Shown: in pieces, positions 25,335 through 34,161 of the stretch | Layout: every line of letters starts with the position of its first letter | Position numbering within the stretch: the stretch's first letter is position 1 | NCBI GenBank assembly: GCA_036227345.1 | Contig: CP109468.1 | Span: 2,542,001-2,606,000 of the forward strand | From: Streptomyces sp. NBC_01463 | GTDB lineage: Bacteria > Actinomycetota > Actinomycetes > Streptomycetales > Streptomycetaceae | Length of the DNA stretch: 64,000 nt | Reading direction: 5' to 3' | Notes under the pieces: model-generated | Database searches by the model: none | What the model saw: the letters and a program-made list of their open reading frames with translations, nothing else | What the model was told of the DNA's origin: nothing | Program-made: the position numbers and the translations under genes

Positions 25335-26144
25335 TCAGCGGGCGTCCCGCAGCCGCCACCCGTGGTCGACCGGGCCGATCCCCGCGCCCAGCGCGAAGCC
25401 GGCCGCGATGGCCCCGGTGACGTAGGTCTTCGCGGCCCGGACCGCCGTGGGCACGTCCTGGCCCAGCGCCAGTCCGCAGGCGATCGCCGAGGCCAGGGTG
25501 CAGCCCGTGCCGTGCGTGTGGCGGTTGTCGTGGCGGGGGGCGCGCAGCCAGTGTTCCTCGGTGCCGTCCGTCAGCAGGTCGACGGGTTCGCCCGGCAGGT
25601 GCCCGCCCTTGACGACGACCCAGCGGGGTCCGAAGCCGAGCAGTTCGGCCGCAGCCCGGCGCATTCCGGTCTCGTCGGTGACGGTGATGCCGGTGAGCTG
25701 CGCCACTTCGTCGAGGTTCGGGGTCGCCACGGTCGCGACGGGCAGCAGCTTCGTACGGACCGAGTCGAGCGCCTCGGCGGCCAGCAGTGGGTCTCCGTGC
25801 TTGGAGACGCCGACCGGGTCGACGACGACGGGGGCGTCCGTCCCGGCGAGGAGCGCGGCAACGGTCTCGACGAGCAGCGCGGACGACAGCATGCCGGTCT
25901 TGACGGCGCTCACGCCGATGTCGTCGACGACGCTGCGGTACTGGGCGCGCACGGCCTCGGCGGGCAGTTCCCAGGCACCCTGCACGCCCAGCGAGTTCTG
26001 GGCGGTCACGGCGGTCAGCACGCTCATGCCGTGAGTGCCGAGGGCCAGCATCGTCTTCAGGTCGGCCTGGATGCCCGCACCGCCGCCGGAATCGGATCCG
26101 GCGACGGTGAGCACTCGGGGCGGTACGGCGGAAGGTATGGGCAT
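25335..26144 (-). CDS. thiD: Hydroxymethylpyrimidine (phosphate) kinase
   Basis: A 269-residue ribokinase-fold enzyme phosphorylating HMP and HMP-P for thiamine synthesis. Landmarks are [19 protein letters not shown] near the N-terminus, [15 protein letters not shown] in the middle, [15 protein letters not shown], and the anion hole/catalytic [17 protein letters not shown] (Asp of the usual GTGD replaced by Cys, as in many ThiD). The ATG at 26144 is preferred to the TTG three codons earlier. It starts 10 nt after the thiL stop codon, so thiL-thiD form one operon. Confidence 0.95.
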   Translation of the reverse strand: MPIPSAVPPRVLTVAGSDSGGGAGIQADLKTMLALGTHGMSVLTAVTAQNSLGVQGAWELPAEAVRAQYRSVVDDIGVSAVKTGMLSSALLVETVAALLAGTDAPVVVDPVGVSKHGDPLLAAEALDSVRTKLLPVATVATPNLDEVAQLTGITVTDETGMRRAAAELLGFGPRWVVVKGGHLPGEPVDLLTDGTEEHWLRAPRHDNRHTHGTGCTLASAIACGLALGQDVPTAVRAAKTYVTGAIAAGFALGAGIGPVDHGWRLRDAR

Positions 26145-26154
26145 ACGCCGCAAT

Positions 26155-27126
26155 CTACTGGGCGTCCTCGATGTCGCCGAAGTGGTCCCACCCGCTCTTG
26201 GCGGTCCAGGGCGCCCCGTCGACCGTCACCTGGGGCAGCGCCGAGGGGTTGAGGACCTCGCCGATCACCTTCCAGCGGGCCGGCAGCTTCACGTCGGGCG
26301 GGAACGTCGCGACGATCGCGTGGTCCTCGCCCCCGGTGAGCACCCACTGCAGCGGGTCCACGCCGACGGCCTGCCCGATGTCGGACATCTGGGAGGGGAT
26401 GTCGATGAGCCCGGAGCGCAGGTCGATCCGGACCTTGCTGGCCTCGGCGATGTGGCCGAGGTCGGCGACGAGCCCGTCGCTGACGTCGGTCATCGCGGTG
26501 GCGCCGAGACCGGCCGCCGCGGGGCCCGCGTGGTACGGCGGTTCGGGACGCCGGTGGGCCTCGACGAAGGCGCGCGGCGAGCGGAAGCCCCGGGAGAGGA
26601 CGGCGTACCCGGCGGCGGACCAGCCGAGCCAGCCGGTGACGGCGACGACGTCGCCGGGCTGGGCGCCCGCCCTGGTGACGGGTTCGTGGTTGCGCAGATC
26701 GCCGAGCGCGGTGATCGCGACGGTGATGGTGTCGCCGCGCACGACGTCGCCGCCGACGACGGCCGCCCCCGCGACCTGGCACTCGTCACGGATGCCGTCC
26801 ATCAGTTCCCCGGCCCAGGTGACCGGGAGTTCGGCGGGGACGACGAGGCCGAGGAGCAGCGCGGTGGGCACGGCGCCCATGGCGGCGATGTCGGCGAGGT
26901 TCTGCGCGGCTGCCTTGCGGCCGACGTCGTACGCCGTCGACCAGTCACGCCGGAAGTGCCGCCCCTCCAGCAGGATGTCCGTGCTGGCCACGACCCTGCG
27001 GTCGGGGGCGGTCACGACCGCGGCGTCGTCGCCGGGCCCCAGCCGTACCGCCGGAGTGGTGGTGAGCCGGGACGTCAGTTCCCTGATGAGCCCGAACTCC
27101 CCCAACTCGCCCACGGTTCCCTTCAC
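26155..27126 (-). CDS. thiL: Thiamine-monophosphate kinase
   Basis: A 323-residue enzyme converting TMP to TPP. It begins [15 protein letters not shown]. Metal/ATP-site residues appear in [45 protein letters not shown], and [15 protein letters not shown] (acidic substrate site), with LTGGEDHA near the end. The GTG at 27126 has GAGGTGAG upstream. It is the first gene of thiL-thiD. No TPP riboswitch was recognised in the leader. Confidence 0.95.
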   Translation of the reverse strand: MKGTVGELGEFGLIRELTSRLTTTPAVRLGPGDDAAVVTAPDRRVVASTDILLEGRHFRRDWSTAYDVGRKAAAQNLADIAAMGAVPTALLLGLVVPAELPVTWAGELMDGIRDECQVAGAAVVGGDVVRGDTITVAITALGDLRNHEPVTRAGAQPGDVVAVTGWLGWSAAGYAVLSRGFRSPRAFVEAHRRPEPPYHAGPAAAGLGATAMTDVSDGLVADLGHIAEASKVRIDLRSGLIDIPSQMSDIGQAVGVDPLQWVLTGGEDHAIVATFPPDVKLPARWKVIGEVLNPSALPQVTVDGAPWTAKSGWDHFGDIEDAQ

Positions 27127-27434
27127 CGAGTCTCACCTCTCATCTATGGGGCCGGACGGGCGTCCGGCCTGCTTCAGCGGCCGGGCGCCCGGACCGTGCG
27201 CCGCCCTGGTGGTCACGGGCACGCCCGCACCGCCTGTCCCCCGTCCGCGCCACCGAGCTTGCGGTCGCGGGCCGTCACTGCTGTCGGTACTGTCAAGAGA
27301 TACGTCAACTTGTGCGTTCTGTACGCCACGCTGTGGGCGTCATCCGGCCCACAGGTCTCCCCGCGGCCCGCGGCAACGCGATACCGTGGCGTCCCTTTCC
27401 CCCACATGATCCTCGTGGCCGCCCTGGAGGTTCC

Positions 27435-27668
27435 GTGGTACAGGCGTACATCCTTATTCAGACCGAGGTGGGCAAGGCGTCGACCGTCGCCGAGACCATC
27501 GCCAAGATTCCGGGAGTGATCCAGGCAGAGGACGTCACCGGTCCCTACGACGTGATCGTGCGTGCTCAGGCCGACACGGTCGACGAGCTCGGACGCATGG
27601 TGGTCGCCAAGGTCCAGCAAGTGGACGGCATCACCCGAACCCTGACCTGCCCGGTCGTTCACCTGTAG
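27435..27668 (+). CDS. Stand-alone Lrp/AsnC ligand-binding (RAM) domain protein
   Basis: A 77-residue protein consisting only of the alpha/beta sandwich sensor domain of Lrp/AsnC regulators: AYILIQTEVGKASTVAETIA, VIQAEDVTGPYDVIVRAQAD and ITRTLTCPVVHL. The helix-turn-helix is absent. Such SIRV-like proteins form octamers and may bind amino acids or modulate full-length Lrp proteins. The GTG at 27435 is preceded by GGAGG. Confidence 0.9.
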   Translation: MVQAYILIQTEVGKASTVAETIAKIPGVIQAEDVTGPYDVIVRAQADTVDELGRMVVAKVQQVDGITRTLTCPVVHL

Positions 27669-27688
27669 CCCCCGTCTACGCTGGGCCG

Positions 27689-28177
27689 GTGACGTCTTCC
27701 CGCCGCCGGCTCCCCCACCCCGTGCTCCTCGGTCCGTCCGCAGCCCTGGTGCTCATGGCCGCGGCGGGCTGCACCTCCACGGACGCGTCGGCATCGGTCA
27801 CGGTGCCCACTCCGTCCTCGGAAGCCGCAGCCTACTGCCGTGCGTTGCACAGGGAACTGCCGAGTTCCGTCGCCGGTCTGGAGCGCGGTGATCCCGCGCC
27901 CCGTTCGGACCTGACCGCCGGGTGGGGTGACGGGGCGATCGTACTGCGCTGCGGTGTTCCGCGCCCCGCGAAGATGGACGACTCCCAGGCGAAGGCCGCC
28001 GAGGCGAACGGCGTCAACTGGATGCTGGAGCAGCGGGACGGCGACGGGCCGCGCTTCACGACGACCCTGCGCAAGGCGTATGTCGAGGTCACGCTCTCGA
28101 AGGCGTACGAGCACGACGCGACCCCGCTGGCGGCGTTCGCCCCGGCGGTGAAGAAGACGGTTCCCAGCAGCCTGTAG
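27689..28177 (+). CDS. DUF3515 putative lipoprotein
   Basis: A 162-residue exported protein. A basic start (MTSSRRRLPHP) and hydrophobic core VLLGPSAALVLMAAAGC end in a lipobox-like AAGC (Cys28), followed by a Ser/Thr-rich linker. The mature part contains YCRALHRELPSSVAGLER, VLRCGVPRP and the conserved VNWMLEQRDGDGPRFTTTL, typical of DUF3515. The function is unknown. The GTG at 27689 lacks a Shine-Dalgarno; TACGCT (27677-27682) lies 6 nt upstream, suggesting a leaderless mRNA. It converges on ddl. Confidence 0.85.
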   Translation: MTSSRRRLPHPVLLGPSAALVLMAAAGCTSTDASASVTVPTPSSEAAAYCRALHRELPSSVAGLERGDPAPRSDLTAGWGDGAIVLRCGVPRPAKMDDSQAKAAEANGVNWMLEQRDGDGPRFTTTLRKAYVEVTLSKAYEHDATPLAAFAPAVKKTVPSSL

Positions 28178-28204
28178 GCGTGCGCTCCGGTGCGGAGCGC
28201 ACGC
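28178..28204. terminator. DUF3515 / ddl convergent terminator
   Basis: A perfect 12-bp stem GCGTGCGCTCCG with a GTG loop, starting at the base after the stop codon of the DUF3515 gene. Confidence 0.82.
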
Positions 28205-28226
28205 CCTCGGCCGCGTCGGCGGGGTG

Positions 28227-29384
28227 TCAGCGCAGACCGGTCGGCCGGTCGAGCGCCGCCTGGATCAGCCGGTCCACCAACTGCTGGTAGCTGACGCCGC
28301 TCTCCTGCCACATCCGCGGGTACATGGAGATCGGGGTGAAGCCCGGCAGGGTGTTGATCTCGTTGATGACGAAGCCGCCGTCCTCCGTGAGGAAGAAGTC
28401 GGCGCGCACCAGGCCCTCGCAGGAGGCGGCCTCGAAGGCGTCGACCGCGAGCCGCTGGACCTCGGCGGTCTGCTCGTCGGTGAGCGGCGCGGGCACGATC
28501 CCGGACGCCGCGTCGATGTACTTGGCCTCGAAGTCGTAGAAGTCGTGCGAGGTGACCGGCGGGATCTCGGCCGGCACGCTGGCACGCGGTCCGTCCTCGA
28601 ACTCCAGTACCCCGCACTCGATCTCGCGGCCCCGCAGCAGTGACTCCACGAGGAACTTGGGGTCGTGGCGGCGGGCCTCCTCGATCGCCTCGTCGAGTCC
28701 GGCGGGGTCCTCGACCTTGGTGATGCCGATGGACGAGCCGGCCCGGGCGGGCTTGACGAAGAGCGGCCAGCCGTGGTCTCCGGCGAAGTCCACGATCCGC
28801 TTGCGGGCGCCCTGCGGGTCGTTGTCCCACTCGCGGGGGCGCACGACGACGTACGGGCCGACCGGGAGTCCGAAGGAGGTGAAGACCCGCTTCATGTACT
28901 CCTTGTCCTGGCCGACCGCCGAGGCGAGCACACCGGCGCCGACGTACGGCACACCGGAGAGCTCCAGGAGGCCCTGGAGCGTGCCGTCCTCACCGTAGGG
29001 GCCGTGCAGGACGGGGAAGACGACGTCGACGTCGCCGAGCACCTTGGGGACCGATCCGGGCTCGCTGTAGACCACTTCACGGCTGCCGGGATCGACGGAC
29101 AGCACCACGCCGCCCTCGTCGGACTCGGCCAGCTGCGCCACGTCCGGCATCTTCCGGTCCGTGATGGCCATGCGTTCGGGTGCGTCGGCGGTGAGCGCCC
29201 AGCGGCCGTCCGTCGTGATGCCGATCGGCAGGACGTCGTACTTCGTCCGGTCGATCGCGTTCAGGACCGCACCGGCCGTGACCACCGAAATGCCGTGTTC
29301 GGAGCTGCGGCCGCCGAACACGACGGCCACACGCGGCTTGCGGAGCTGCTGCTCCGTGCTCTGGGGGAGGTTCTCGCTGCTCAT
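28227..29384 (-). CDS. ddl: D-alanine--D-alanine ligase
   Basis: A 385-residue ATP-grasp enzyme making D-Ala-D-Ala for peptidoglycan. The N-terminal domain has VAVVFGGRSSEHGISVVTAG and VFPVLHGPYGEDGT. The ATP-grasp part has FVKPARAGSSIGITKV, VESLLRGREIECGVLE, and the active-site end FVINEINTLPGFTPISMYPR. The YDFEAKYIDA loop contains the Tyr/Phe position that separates D-Ala from D-Lac ligases, but I did not resolve which class it favours. The ATG at 29384 has no ribosome binding site; TACGCT (29393-29398) lies 8 nt upstream, with CTGACG 17 nt before it as a -35. Confidence 0.95.
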   Translation of the reverse strand: MSSENLPQSTEQQLRKPRVAVVFGGRSSEHGISVVTAGAVLNAIDRTKYDVLPIGITTDGRWALTADAPERMAITDRKMPDVAQLAESDEGGVVLSVDPGSREVVYSEPGSVPKVLGDVDVVFPVLHGPYGEDGTLQGLLELSGVPYVGAGVLASAVGQDKEYMKRVFTSFGLPVGPYVVVRPREWDNDPQGARKRIVDFAGDHGWPLFVKPARAGSSIGITKVEDPAGLDEAIEEARRHDPKFLVESLLRGREIECGVLEFEDGPRASVPAEIPPVTSHDFYDFEAKYIDAASGIVPAPLTDEQTAEVQRLAVDAFEAASCEGLVRADFFLTEDGGFVINEINTLPGFTPISMYPRMWQESGVSYQQLVDRLIQAALDRPTGLR

Positions 29385-29453
29385 ATCGCGATGAGCGTAC
29401 CTGCTGGTACGGGTGACGTCAGCGCGGCCGGGGCCGCCCGGGGCCGAACGGGG

Positions 29454-30464
29454 TCAGTGCCGCTCGGCCTTGGCGCTGCGCGACATGAGCTCCTTGAGCG
29501 CGACCATCGGCGGCTTGCCCTCGTGAACGATGCCGACGACCGTCTCGGTGAGGGGCATGTCGACGCCGTGCCGGCGGGCCAGGTCGAGCACCGACTCGCA
29601 CGACTTGACGCCCTCGGCGGTCTGCTTGGTGACCGCGATGGTCTCCTGGAGCGTCATGCCGCGGCCGAGGTTGGTGCCGAAGGTGTGGTTGCGCGAGAGC
29701 GGCGACGAGCAGGTCGCCACCAGGTCGCCGAGACCGGCGAGTCCGGAGAAGGTCAGCGGGTCCGCGCCCATGGCGACGCCCAGCCGGATGGTCTCGGCGA
29801 GGCCCCGGGTGATGAGCGAGCCCTTGGTGTTGTCGCCGAGTCCCATGCCGTCGGCGATGCCCACGGCCAGCCCGATGACGTTCTTGACGGCGCCGCCGAG
29901 TTCGCAGCCGACCACGTCGGTGCTGGTGTACGGGCGGAAGTAGGGGGTGTGGCAGGCGGCCTGGAGGCGGCGCGCGACGGCCTCGTCCCGGCAGGCGACG
30001 ACGGCCGCGGCGGGGCGGCGTTCGGCGATCTCCTTGGCGAGGTTGGGCCCGGTGACGACGGCGATGCGGTCGGCGGAGACCGAGGTGGCGTCCTCGATGA
30101 CCTCGCTCATCCGCTTCGCGGTACCGAGTTCGACGCCCTTCATGAGCGAGACCAGCACCGTCTGCGGCTCCAGGTGCGGGGCCCAGTCGGCGAGGTTGGC
30201 GCGCAGGGTCTGCGACGGTACGACGAGCACCGCGAAGTCGGCGCCGCGCAGGGCGTCGGCGGCGTCCGTGGTGGCCCGGACCGATGCGGGGAGCTCGATG
30301 CCCGGCAGGTAGCCGGGGTTGGTCCGGGTGGTGTTGATGGCCTCGGTGACCTCGGCCCGGCGCCCCCAGAGGGTGACCTCGCAGCCCGCGTCGGCGAGGA
30401 CCATGGCGAAGGCCGTACCCCAGGAGCCGGTTCCGAAGACGGCTGCCTTCACGGGGTGTGTCAC
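29454..30464 (-). CDS. gpsA: NAD(P)-dependent glycerol-3-phosphate dehydrogenase
   Basis: A 336-residue cytoplasmic enzyme supplying sn-glycerol-3-phosphate for phospholipids. The Rossmann motif is AAVFGTGSWGTAFAMVLADAG, followed by NPGYLPGIELP, VSLMKGVE, VTGPNLAKEIAER, and the catalytic-Lys region GGAVKNVIGLAVGIADG. The GTG at 30464 overlaps the plsC stop (GTGA) and has AAGGAGAGG upstream, so it is coupled to plsC: a phospholipid-precursor operon. Confidence 0.96.
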   Translation of the reverse strand: MTHPVKAAVFGTGSWGTAFAMVLADAGCEVTLWGRRAEVTEAINTTRTNPGYLPGIELPASVRATTDAADALRGADFAVLVVPSQTLRANLADWAPHLEPQTVLVSLMKGVELGTAKRMSEVIEDATSVSADRIAVVTGPNLAKEIAERRPAAAVVACRDEAVARRLQAACHTPYFRPYTSTDVVGCELGGAVKNVIGLAVGIADGMGLGDNTKGSLITRGLAETIRLGVAMGADPLTFSGLAGLGDLVATCSSPLSRNHTFGTNLGRGMTLQETIAVTKQTAEGVKSCESVLDLARRHGVDMPLTETVVGIVHEGKPPMVALKELMSRSAKAERH

Positions 30465-31216
30465 TTGGGTCCCTCTCCTTCGGCAGCCTTGCGCCGTTGT
30501 TCGGCACGGGCCTTGCGGTGGTCGTAGAGCTCGGCGGGCGCCTTCTCGCCGCGCACCTCCTCCAGCTGCGCGGTGACCGCGAGCATGATGACCTCGGTCG
30601 CCTCGCGCAGCACCTCGGGCGTCGGCTCCCGGTCGTAGAAGCGGGTGAGGTCGACCGGCGGTCCTGCCTGGACCTGGAGGGTCTTGCGGGGGAAGAGCCG
30701 TACCTTCTTCTCCGTGGCGTAGGGCGGCACCGCCAGGTTGGCGCCCCACTGGGCGACGGGGATGACGGGAGCGCGGGTCATCAACGCGACGCGGGCGGCA
30801 CCGGTCTTGCCGGCCATCGGCCACATCGCGGGGTCGCGGGTGAGCGTGCCCTCCGGGTAGAAGGCCACGCACTCGCCGCGCTCGATGGCGTCGACGGCGG
30901 CCCGGAAGGCGTCCAGCGCGTTGGTGGTCTCGCGGTACACGGGGATCTGGCCGGTGCCGCGCAGCATCATGCCGACGAAGGGGGTCTTGAAGAGTCCCGC
31001 CTTGGCCAGGAGCCGCGGCACCCGTCCGGTGTTGTACTGGAAGTGCCCGTACGAAAGCGGGTCCAGATACGAGTTGTGATTGACCGCGGTGATGAATCCG
31101 CCGTCGGCCGGAATGTGTTCCATTCCCCGCCAGTCGCGCTTGAACAGAACCACCAGCGGCGGTTTTGCGATGACCGCCGCCAGGCGGTACCAGAAGCCGA
31201 TTCTGCGGCGGGACAC
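30461..31216 (-). CDS. plsC: 1-acyl-sn-glycerol-3-phosphate acyltransferase (PlsC family)
   Basis: A 251-residue membrane-associated acyltransferase. The HX4D motif is NHNSYLDPLSYG, block II GMMLRGTGQIPVYR, block III FYPEGTLTRD (EGT), and block IV VIPVAQWG. A hydrophobic patch near the N-terminus likely binds the membrane. A Lys/Arg-rich tail (HRKARAEQRRKAAEG) follows the fold. The GTG at 31216 has AGGAAGG upstream. It overlaps gpsA by 4 nt. Confidence 0.93.
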   Translation of the reverse strand: MSRRRIGFWYRLAAVIAKPPLVVLFKRDWRGMEHIPADGGFITAVNHNSYLDPLSYGHFQYNTGRVPRLLAKAGLFKTPFVGMMLRGTGQIPVYRETTNALDAFRAAVDAIERGECVAFYPEGTLTRDPAMWPMAGKTGAARVALMTRAPVIPVAQWGANLAVPPYATEKKVRLFPRKTLQVQAGPPVDLTRFYDREPTPEVLREATEVIMLAVTAQLEEVRGEKAPAELYDHRKARAEQRRKAAEGEGPK

Positions 31217-31376
31217 TCGGACACCTTCCTCTAGGACCTGACTGCGGAGCCGACTGCTGACTGACTACCGACGGTCAAGTCTCGCCCCAGGCCCCTGCTC
31301 TGTCGAGAACACCGTACGCCTCGCCTTCGGGACCGACCCTCCGGGTTGTCGCACCGGCAGGCGAGAATAGGCGGCC

Positions 31377-32060
31377 ATGCGCATCGAGGGGGAGACCGCC
31401 ACGAACACCGACCCGACCGGCCCCTGGTCGCTGGTCGTCCCGTTGAAGCCCCTGGCGCGGGCCAAGAGCAGGCTGATGCCCGCGTCGGGCGCCCTGCTGC
31501 GGCCCCGGCTGGCCCTGGCGTTCGCCCGGGACACCGTGTCCGCCGCACTGGCCTGCCCGGAGGTGGCCGGTGTGGTGGTCGTCACGGACGACACGGCGGC
31601 CGGTGCCGCACTGGCGGCGCTCGGGGCCCGGGTCGTGGCCGACGCCCCGGCCGCCGGGCTCAACGCGGCCCTCGCCCACGGTGAGCATGCCGTGCGGTCG
31701 GTCCGGCCCCGGGCCGCCGTCGCCGCGCTCAACGCCGACCTGCCCGCGCTGCGTCCGGCGGAATTGTCCCGCGTACTCGAATTTTCTGCCGCTTTTCCGC
31801 GGGCTTTTGTGGCCGACGCCGCGGGAATCGGAACAACATTTCTGTCCGCTGGGCCGGGAGTGGAATTGCGGCCCGCTTTCGGCGGTCCGTCCAGGGCCCG
31901 GCATCTCGCTTCGGGCGCGGCGGAGATCACCCTGTCCGGTATCGATTCGGTGCGCCGGGACGTGGACACCGGAGCGGACCTGCGGGCGGCGCTGGCCCTG
32001 GGCGTGGGCCCGTACACGGCGGGGCGCTGGGCCGCGGGCGTCCCCGCGATGGACCGATAG
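31377..32060 (+). CDS. cofC: CofC/FbiD-type guanylyltransferase of coenzyme F420 synthesis
   Basis: A 227-residue nucleotidyltransferase. WSLVVPLKPLARAKSRL is the nucleotide-binding start, then VVVVTDD, AAVAALNADLPALRP (metal-binding Asp) and GIGTTFLSA. The family joins GTP with 2-phospholactate or, in actinobacteria, phosphoenolpyruvate to start F420 synthesis. The ATG at 31377 has only a weak AGGCGG upstream. It is divergent from plsC. No other F420 gene is in the window. Confidence 0.9.
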   Translation: MRIEGETATNTDPTGPWSLVVPLKPLARAKSRLMPASGALLRPRLALAFARDTVSAALACPEVAGVVVVTDDTAAGAALAALGARVVADAPAAGLNAALAHGEHAVRSVRPRAAVAALNADLPALRPAELSRVLEFSAAFPRAFVADAAGIGTTFLSAGPGVELRPAFGGPSRARHLASGAAEITLSGIDSVRRDVDTGADLRAALALGVGPYTAGRWAAGVPAMDR

Positions 32061-32070
32061 GCTGCCGTTC

Positions 32071-32274
32071 ATGCAGGCGACCTCGTACACGTACGACCCC
32101 GAGACCCGGACCGGCAGCGTGCTGCTCGACGACGGCACCCCGGTGGACTTCGACGCCCCGGCCTTCGACGCCGGCGGGCTGCGGCTGCTGCGTCCGGGGC
32201 AACGGGTGCGGATCGAGGGCGAGGGCGAGGGCGGCGGACTGCGCATCACCCTGGTGACGCTGCAGACCTTCTGA
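32071..32274 (+). CDS. Small conserved hypothetical protein, 67 aa
   Basis: The sequence MQATSYTYDPETRTGSVLLD continues as DGTPVDFDAPAFDAGGLRLLRPGQRVRIE: a compact, beta-rich, acidic protein resembling a small OB/cold-shock-like barrel, which is an impression only. The ATG at 32071 lies 7 nt after TAGGCT (32058-32063), whose first three bases are the cofC stop codon, and there is no ribosome binding site, so a leaderless promoter inside the end of cofC is likely. Confidence 0.75.
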   Translation: MQATSYTYDPETRTGSVLLDDGTPVDFDAPAFDAGGLRLLRPGQRVRIEGEGEGGGLRITLVTLQTF

Positions 32275-32352
32275 ACCCGGCGGCCGCCGACCCGGAACGG
32301 CCCCGCAAGCCCTCCCCGGGACAGCCCGGCCGCCACTCCCCCGGACAGCCCG

Positions 32353-32385
32353 CGGGCCGGGCTCCCCCGAGGGGAGCCCGGCCCG
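32353..32385. terminator. Convergent terminator before hupS
   Basis: A perfect 15-bp stem (CGGGCCGGGCTCCCC and its complement) with a 3-nt loop, between the 67-aa gene and hupS. Confidence 0.85.
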
Positions 32386-32415
32386 GCGCGTGTGAGGAGC
32401 CTGTGCGGCCCGGTC

Positions 32416-33087
32416 TCACTTCTTGCGTGCAGTGGCCTTCTTGGCCGTGGTCTTGCGCGCCGTGGTCTTCTTCGCGGGCGCCTTCTTCGCCGTGGTCTTC
32501 TTGGCGGGCGCGGTCTTGCTGGCGACGGCCTTCTTGGCGGTCGTCGTCTTCTTCGCCGCGGGGGTCGCCTTCTTCGCGGCCGCCGTGGTCTTCTTCGCCG
32601 CCGCGGACGTCTTCTTCGCGGTGGTCTTCTTGGCGGTGGCGGTGGTCTTCTTCGCCGCTGCCACGGTCTTCTTGGCGGTGGCCTTCTTCGCCACGGCCTT
32701 CTTCGCGGTGGCCTTCTTGGCGGCGGCCTTGGCCGTCGTCCGGGTGGAAGAACCTCCCGAGAGGCTGCCCTTGGGGGCCTTCTTCACGGCCACGTCGTTC
32801 TTGGGGAGCTTCTTCGAGCCGCTCACCAGGTCCTTGAAGCCCTGTCCCGCACGGAAGCGGGGCACCGAGGTCTTCTTGACCCGTACGCGCTCACCCGTCT
32901 GCGGGTTGCGGGCGTAACGGGCCGGGCGGTCGACCTTCTCGAACGAGCCGAAGCCGGTGACCGAAACCCGGTCACCTGCGACAACCGCACGAACGATCGC
33001 GTCGAGCACCGCATCGACGGCGTCCGCGGCCTGCTGACGGCCGCCGACCTTGTCGGCAATCGCTTCTACGAGCTGCGCCTTGTTCAC
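32416..33087 (-). CDS. hupS: HupS, HU with histone H1-like Lys/Ala tail
   Basis: A 223-residue nucleoid protein. Residues 1-92 are a full HU fold (MNKAQLVEAIADKVGGRQQA; VTGFGSFEKVDRPARYARNP, the DNA-binding arm). From about residue 100 a tail of repeated KKTTA/AKKA units follows, reminiscent of eukaryotic H1. This two-part design is characteristic of Streptomyces HupS, which is expressed late and compacts spore chromosomes. The GTG at 33087 has AAGGGGAAGAC upstream. Confidence 0.96.
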   Translation of the reverse strand: MNKAQLVEAIADKVGGRQQAADAVDAVLDAIVRAVVAGDRVSVTGFGSFEKVDRPARYARNPQTGERVRVKKTSVPRFRAGQGFKDLVSGSKKLPKNDVAVKKAPKGSLSGGSSTRTTAKAAAKKATAKKAVAKKATAKKTVAAAKKTTATAKKTTAKKTSAAAKKTTAAAKKATPAAKKTTTAKKAVASKTAPAKKTTAKKAPAKKTTARKTTAKKATARKK

Positions 33088-33138
33088 GTCTTCCCCTTCG
33101 GAGACATTGCCAGAACGAAACTGTTCAGGCTTTTTCGC

Positions 33139-33167
33139 ACGTTAGGCAGATATATACCGCAAATCAA
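33139..33167 (-). promoter_or_regulatory. hupS promoter
   Basis: TTGATT (33162-33167) and TAACGT (33139-33144) on the minus strand with a 17-nt AT-rich spacer (TATATATC) predict a start near 33132 and a leader of about 45 nt. Confidence 0.65.
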
Positions 33168-33230
33168 ACACGAAACGGGCTAATCACCCTAGTGCCGCAA
33201 CGAAGTCGACCGCTGCGCAGTTCCGCAGAG

Positions 33231-33458
33231 TCAGTCACCTTCGGGGAATCGGCCCTCATCGAGGTCCTTCATCAACCGGTCCAGACGCCTTGCTGCATCT
33301 GGGAGATCGTGCTTCGCCGCGGCCGTGACGACCAACAGCTTCCGGTTCAGCGCCATCCGTACGCCCTCCGGGACTTGCAGTGCACGCACTTGTGAGTGCG
33401 CTTCCTTCAATCGGTCGGCGACTTGGCCGTAAAGCTTGAGTTGGCTGTCGCGTTCCAT
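33231..33458 (-). CDS. Small conserved hypothetical protein, 75 aa
   Basis: The sequence MERDSQLKLYGQVADRLKEA continues as HSQVRALQVPEGVRMALNRKLLVVTAAAKHDLPDAARRLDRLMKDLDEG. It is all-helical and soluble, a family common in Streptomyces between hupS and leuD and of unknown function. The ATG at 33458 fits the start of the conserved part; a longer in-frame ATG (33509) adds only a basic, unlikely extension. Confidence 0.75.
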   Translation of the reverse strand: MERDSQLKLYGQVADRLKEAHSQVRALQVPEGVRMALNRKLLVVTAAAKHDLPDAARRLDRLMKDLDEGRFPEGD

Positions 33459-33514
33459 GCACCGATTGTGCCATCTGGGGCGAGTTGTCGCCCGACGGGG
33501 GCTCAACAAGCGAC

Positions 33515-33544
33515 TGCGCCCCCTACCAGATGGCAGGGGGCGCA
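33515..33544 (-). terminator. leuCD terminator
   Basis: A perfect 10-bp stem TGCGCCCCCT/AGGGGGCGCA with a 10-nt loop, 18 nt past the leuD stop codon. Confidence 0.75.
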
Positions 33545-33562
33545 GTACTGGAAAAGCGCTGC

Positions 33563-34156
33563 TCAGGCGTTAATTGTACGGGGCTTGTGGGCCGGCCTGG
33601 CCGCCTCGTAGGCCGCGATGTCCGCTTCGTTCTGAAGGGTGAGGCTGATGTCGTCCAGACCGTTCAGCAGCCGCCAGCGGGCGTTCTCGTCGAGCTCGAA
33701 GTCGGCGGTGATGCCCTCGGCGAGGACCTGCCGCTTCTCCAGGTCGACGGTGACCTCGGCCGTGGGGTCGGCCTCGGTCAGGTCCCACAGCGCGTCGACG
33801 GTCTGCTGGTCCAGAACCACGGTCAGCAGACCGTTCTTCAGCGAGTTGCCGCGGAAGATGTCGGCGAACCGGGAGGAGATGACGGTCTTGAAGCCGTAGT
33901 TCTGCAGGGCCCAGACGGCGTGCTCGCGGGACGAGCCGGTGCCGAAGTCGGGGCCGGCCACCAGGACCGAGGCACCCTTGCGCTCCGGGCGGTTGAGGAC
34001 GAATTTCTCGTCCTTGCGCCAGGCCTCGAAGAGCCCGTCCTCGAAGCCGTCCCGGGTGACCTTCTTCAGCCAGTGGGCGGGGATGATCTGGTCGGTGTCG
34101 ACGTTGCTGCGGCGCAGCGGGACGGCCCGGCCGGTGTGTGCGGTGAAAGCTTCCAT
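33563..34156 (-). CDS. leuD: 3-isopropylmalate dehydratase small subunit
   Basis: A 197-residue subunit of isopropylmalate isomerase. Key features are [20 protein letters not shown] at the N-terminus and [21 protein letters not shown], the substrate-specifying loop (GSSREHA). It begins 5 nt after leuC and is translated with it. Confidence 0.97.
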   Translation of the reverse strand: MEAFTAHTGRAVPLRRSNVDTDQIIPAHWLKKVTRDGFEDGLFEAWRKDEKFVLNRPERKGASVLVAGPDFGTGSSREHAVWALQNYGFKTVISSRFADIFRGNSLKNGLLTVVLDQQTVDALWDLTEADPTAEVTVDLEKRQVLAEGITADFELDENARWRLLNGLDDISLTLQNEADIAAYEAARPAHKPRTINA

Positions 34157-34161
34157 GATTC

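Noticed and set aside
27127..27434. Possible TPP riboswitch before thiL
   Set aside because: I could not find the conserved thi-box blocks (CTGAGA and the paired GGAACC-type segment) on the minus strand upstream of thiL.
32416..32800. Triplet-rich repeats (Lys/Ala/Thr codons) suggesting a microsatellite
   Set aside because: They encode the normal H1-like tail of HupS; units vary at the DNA level.
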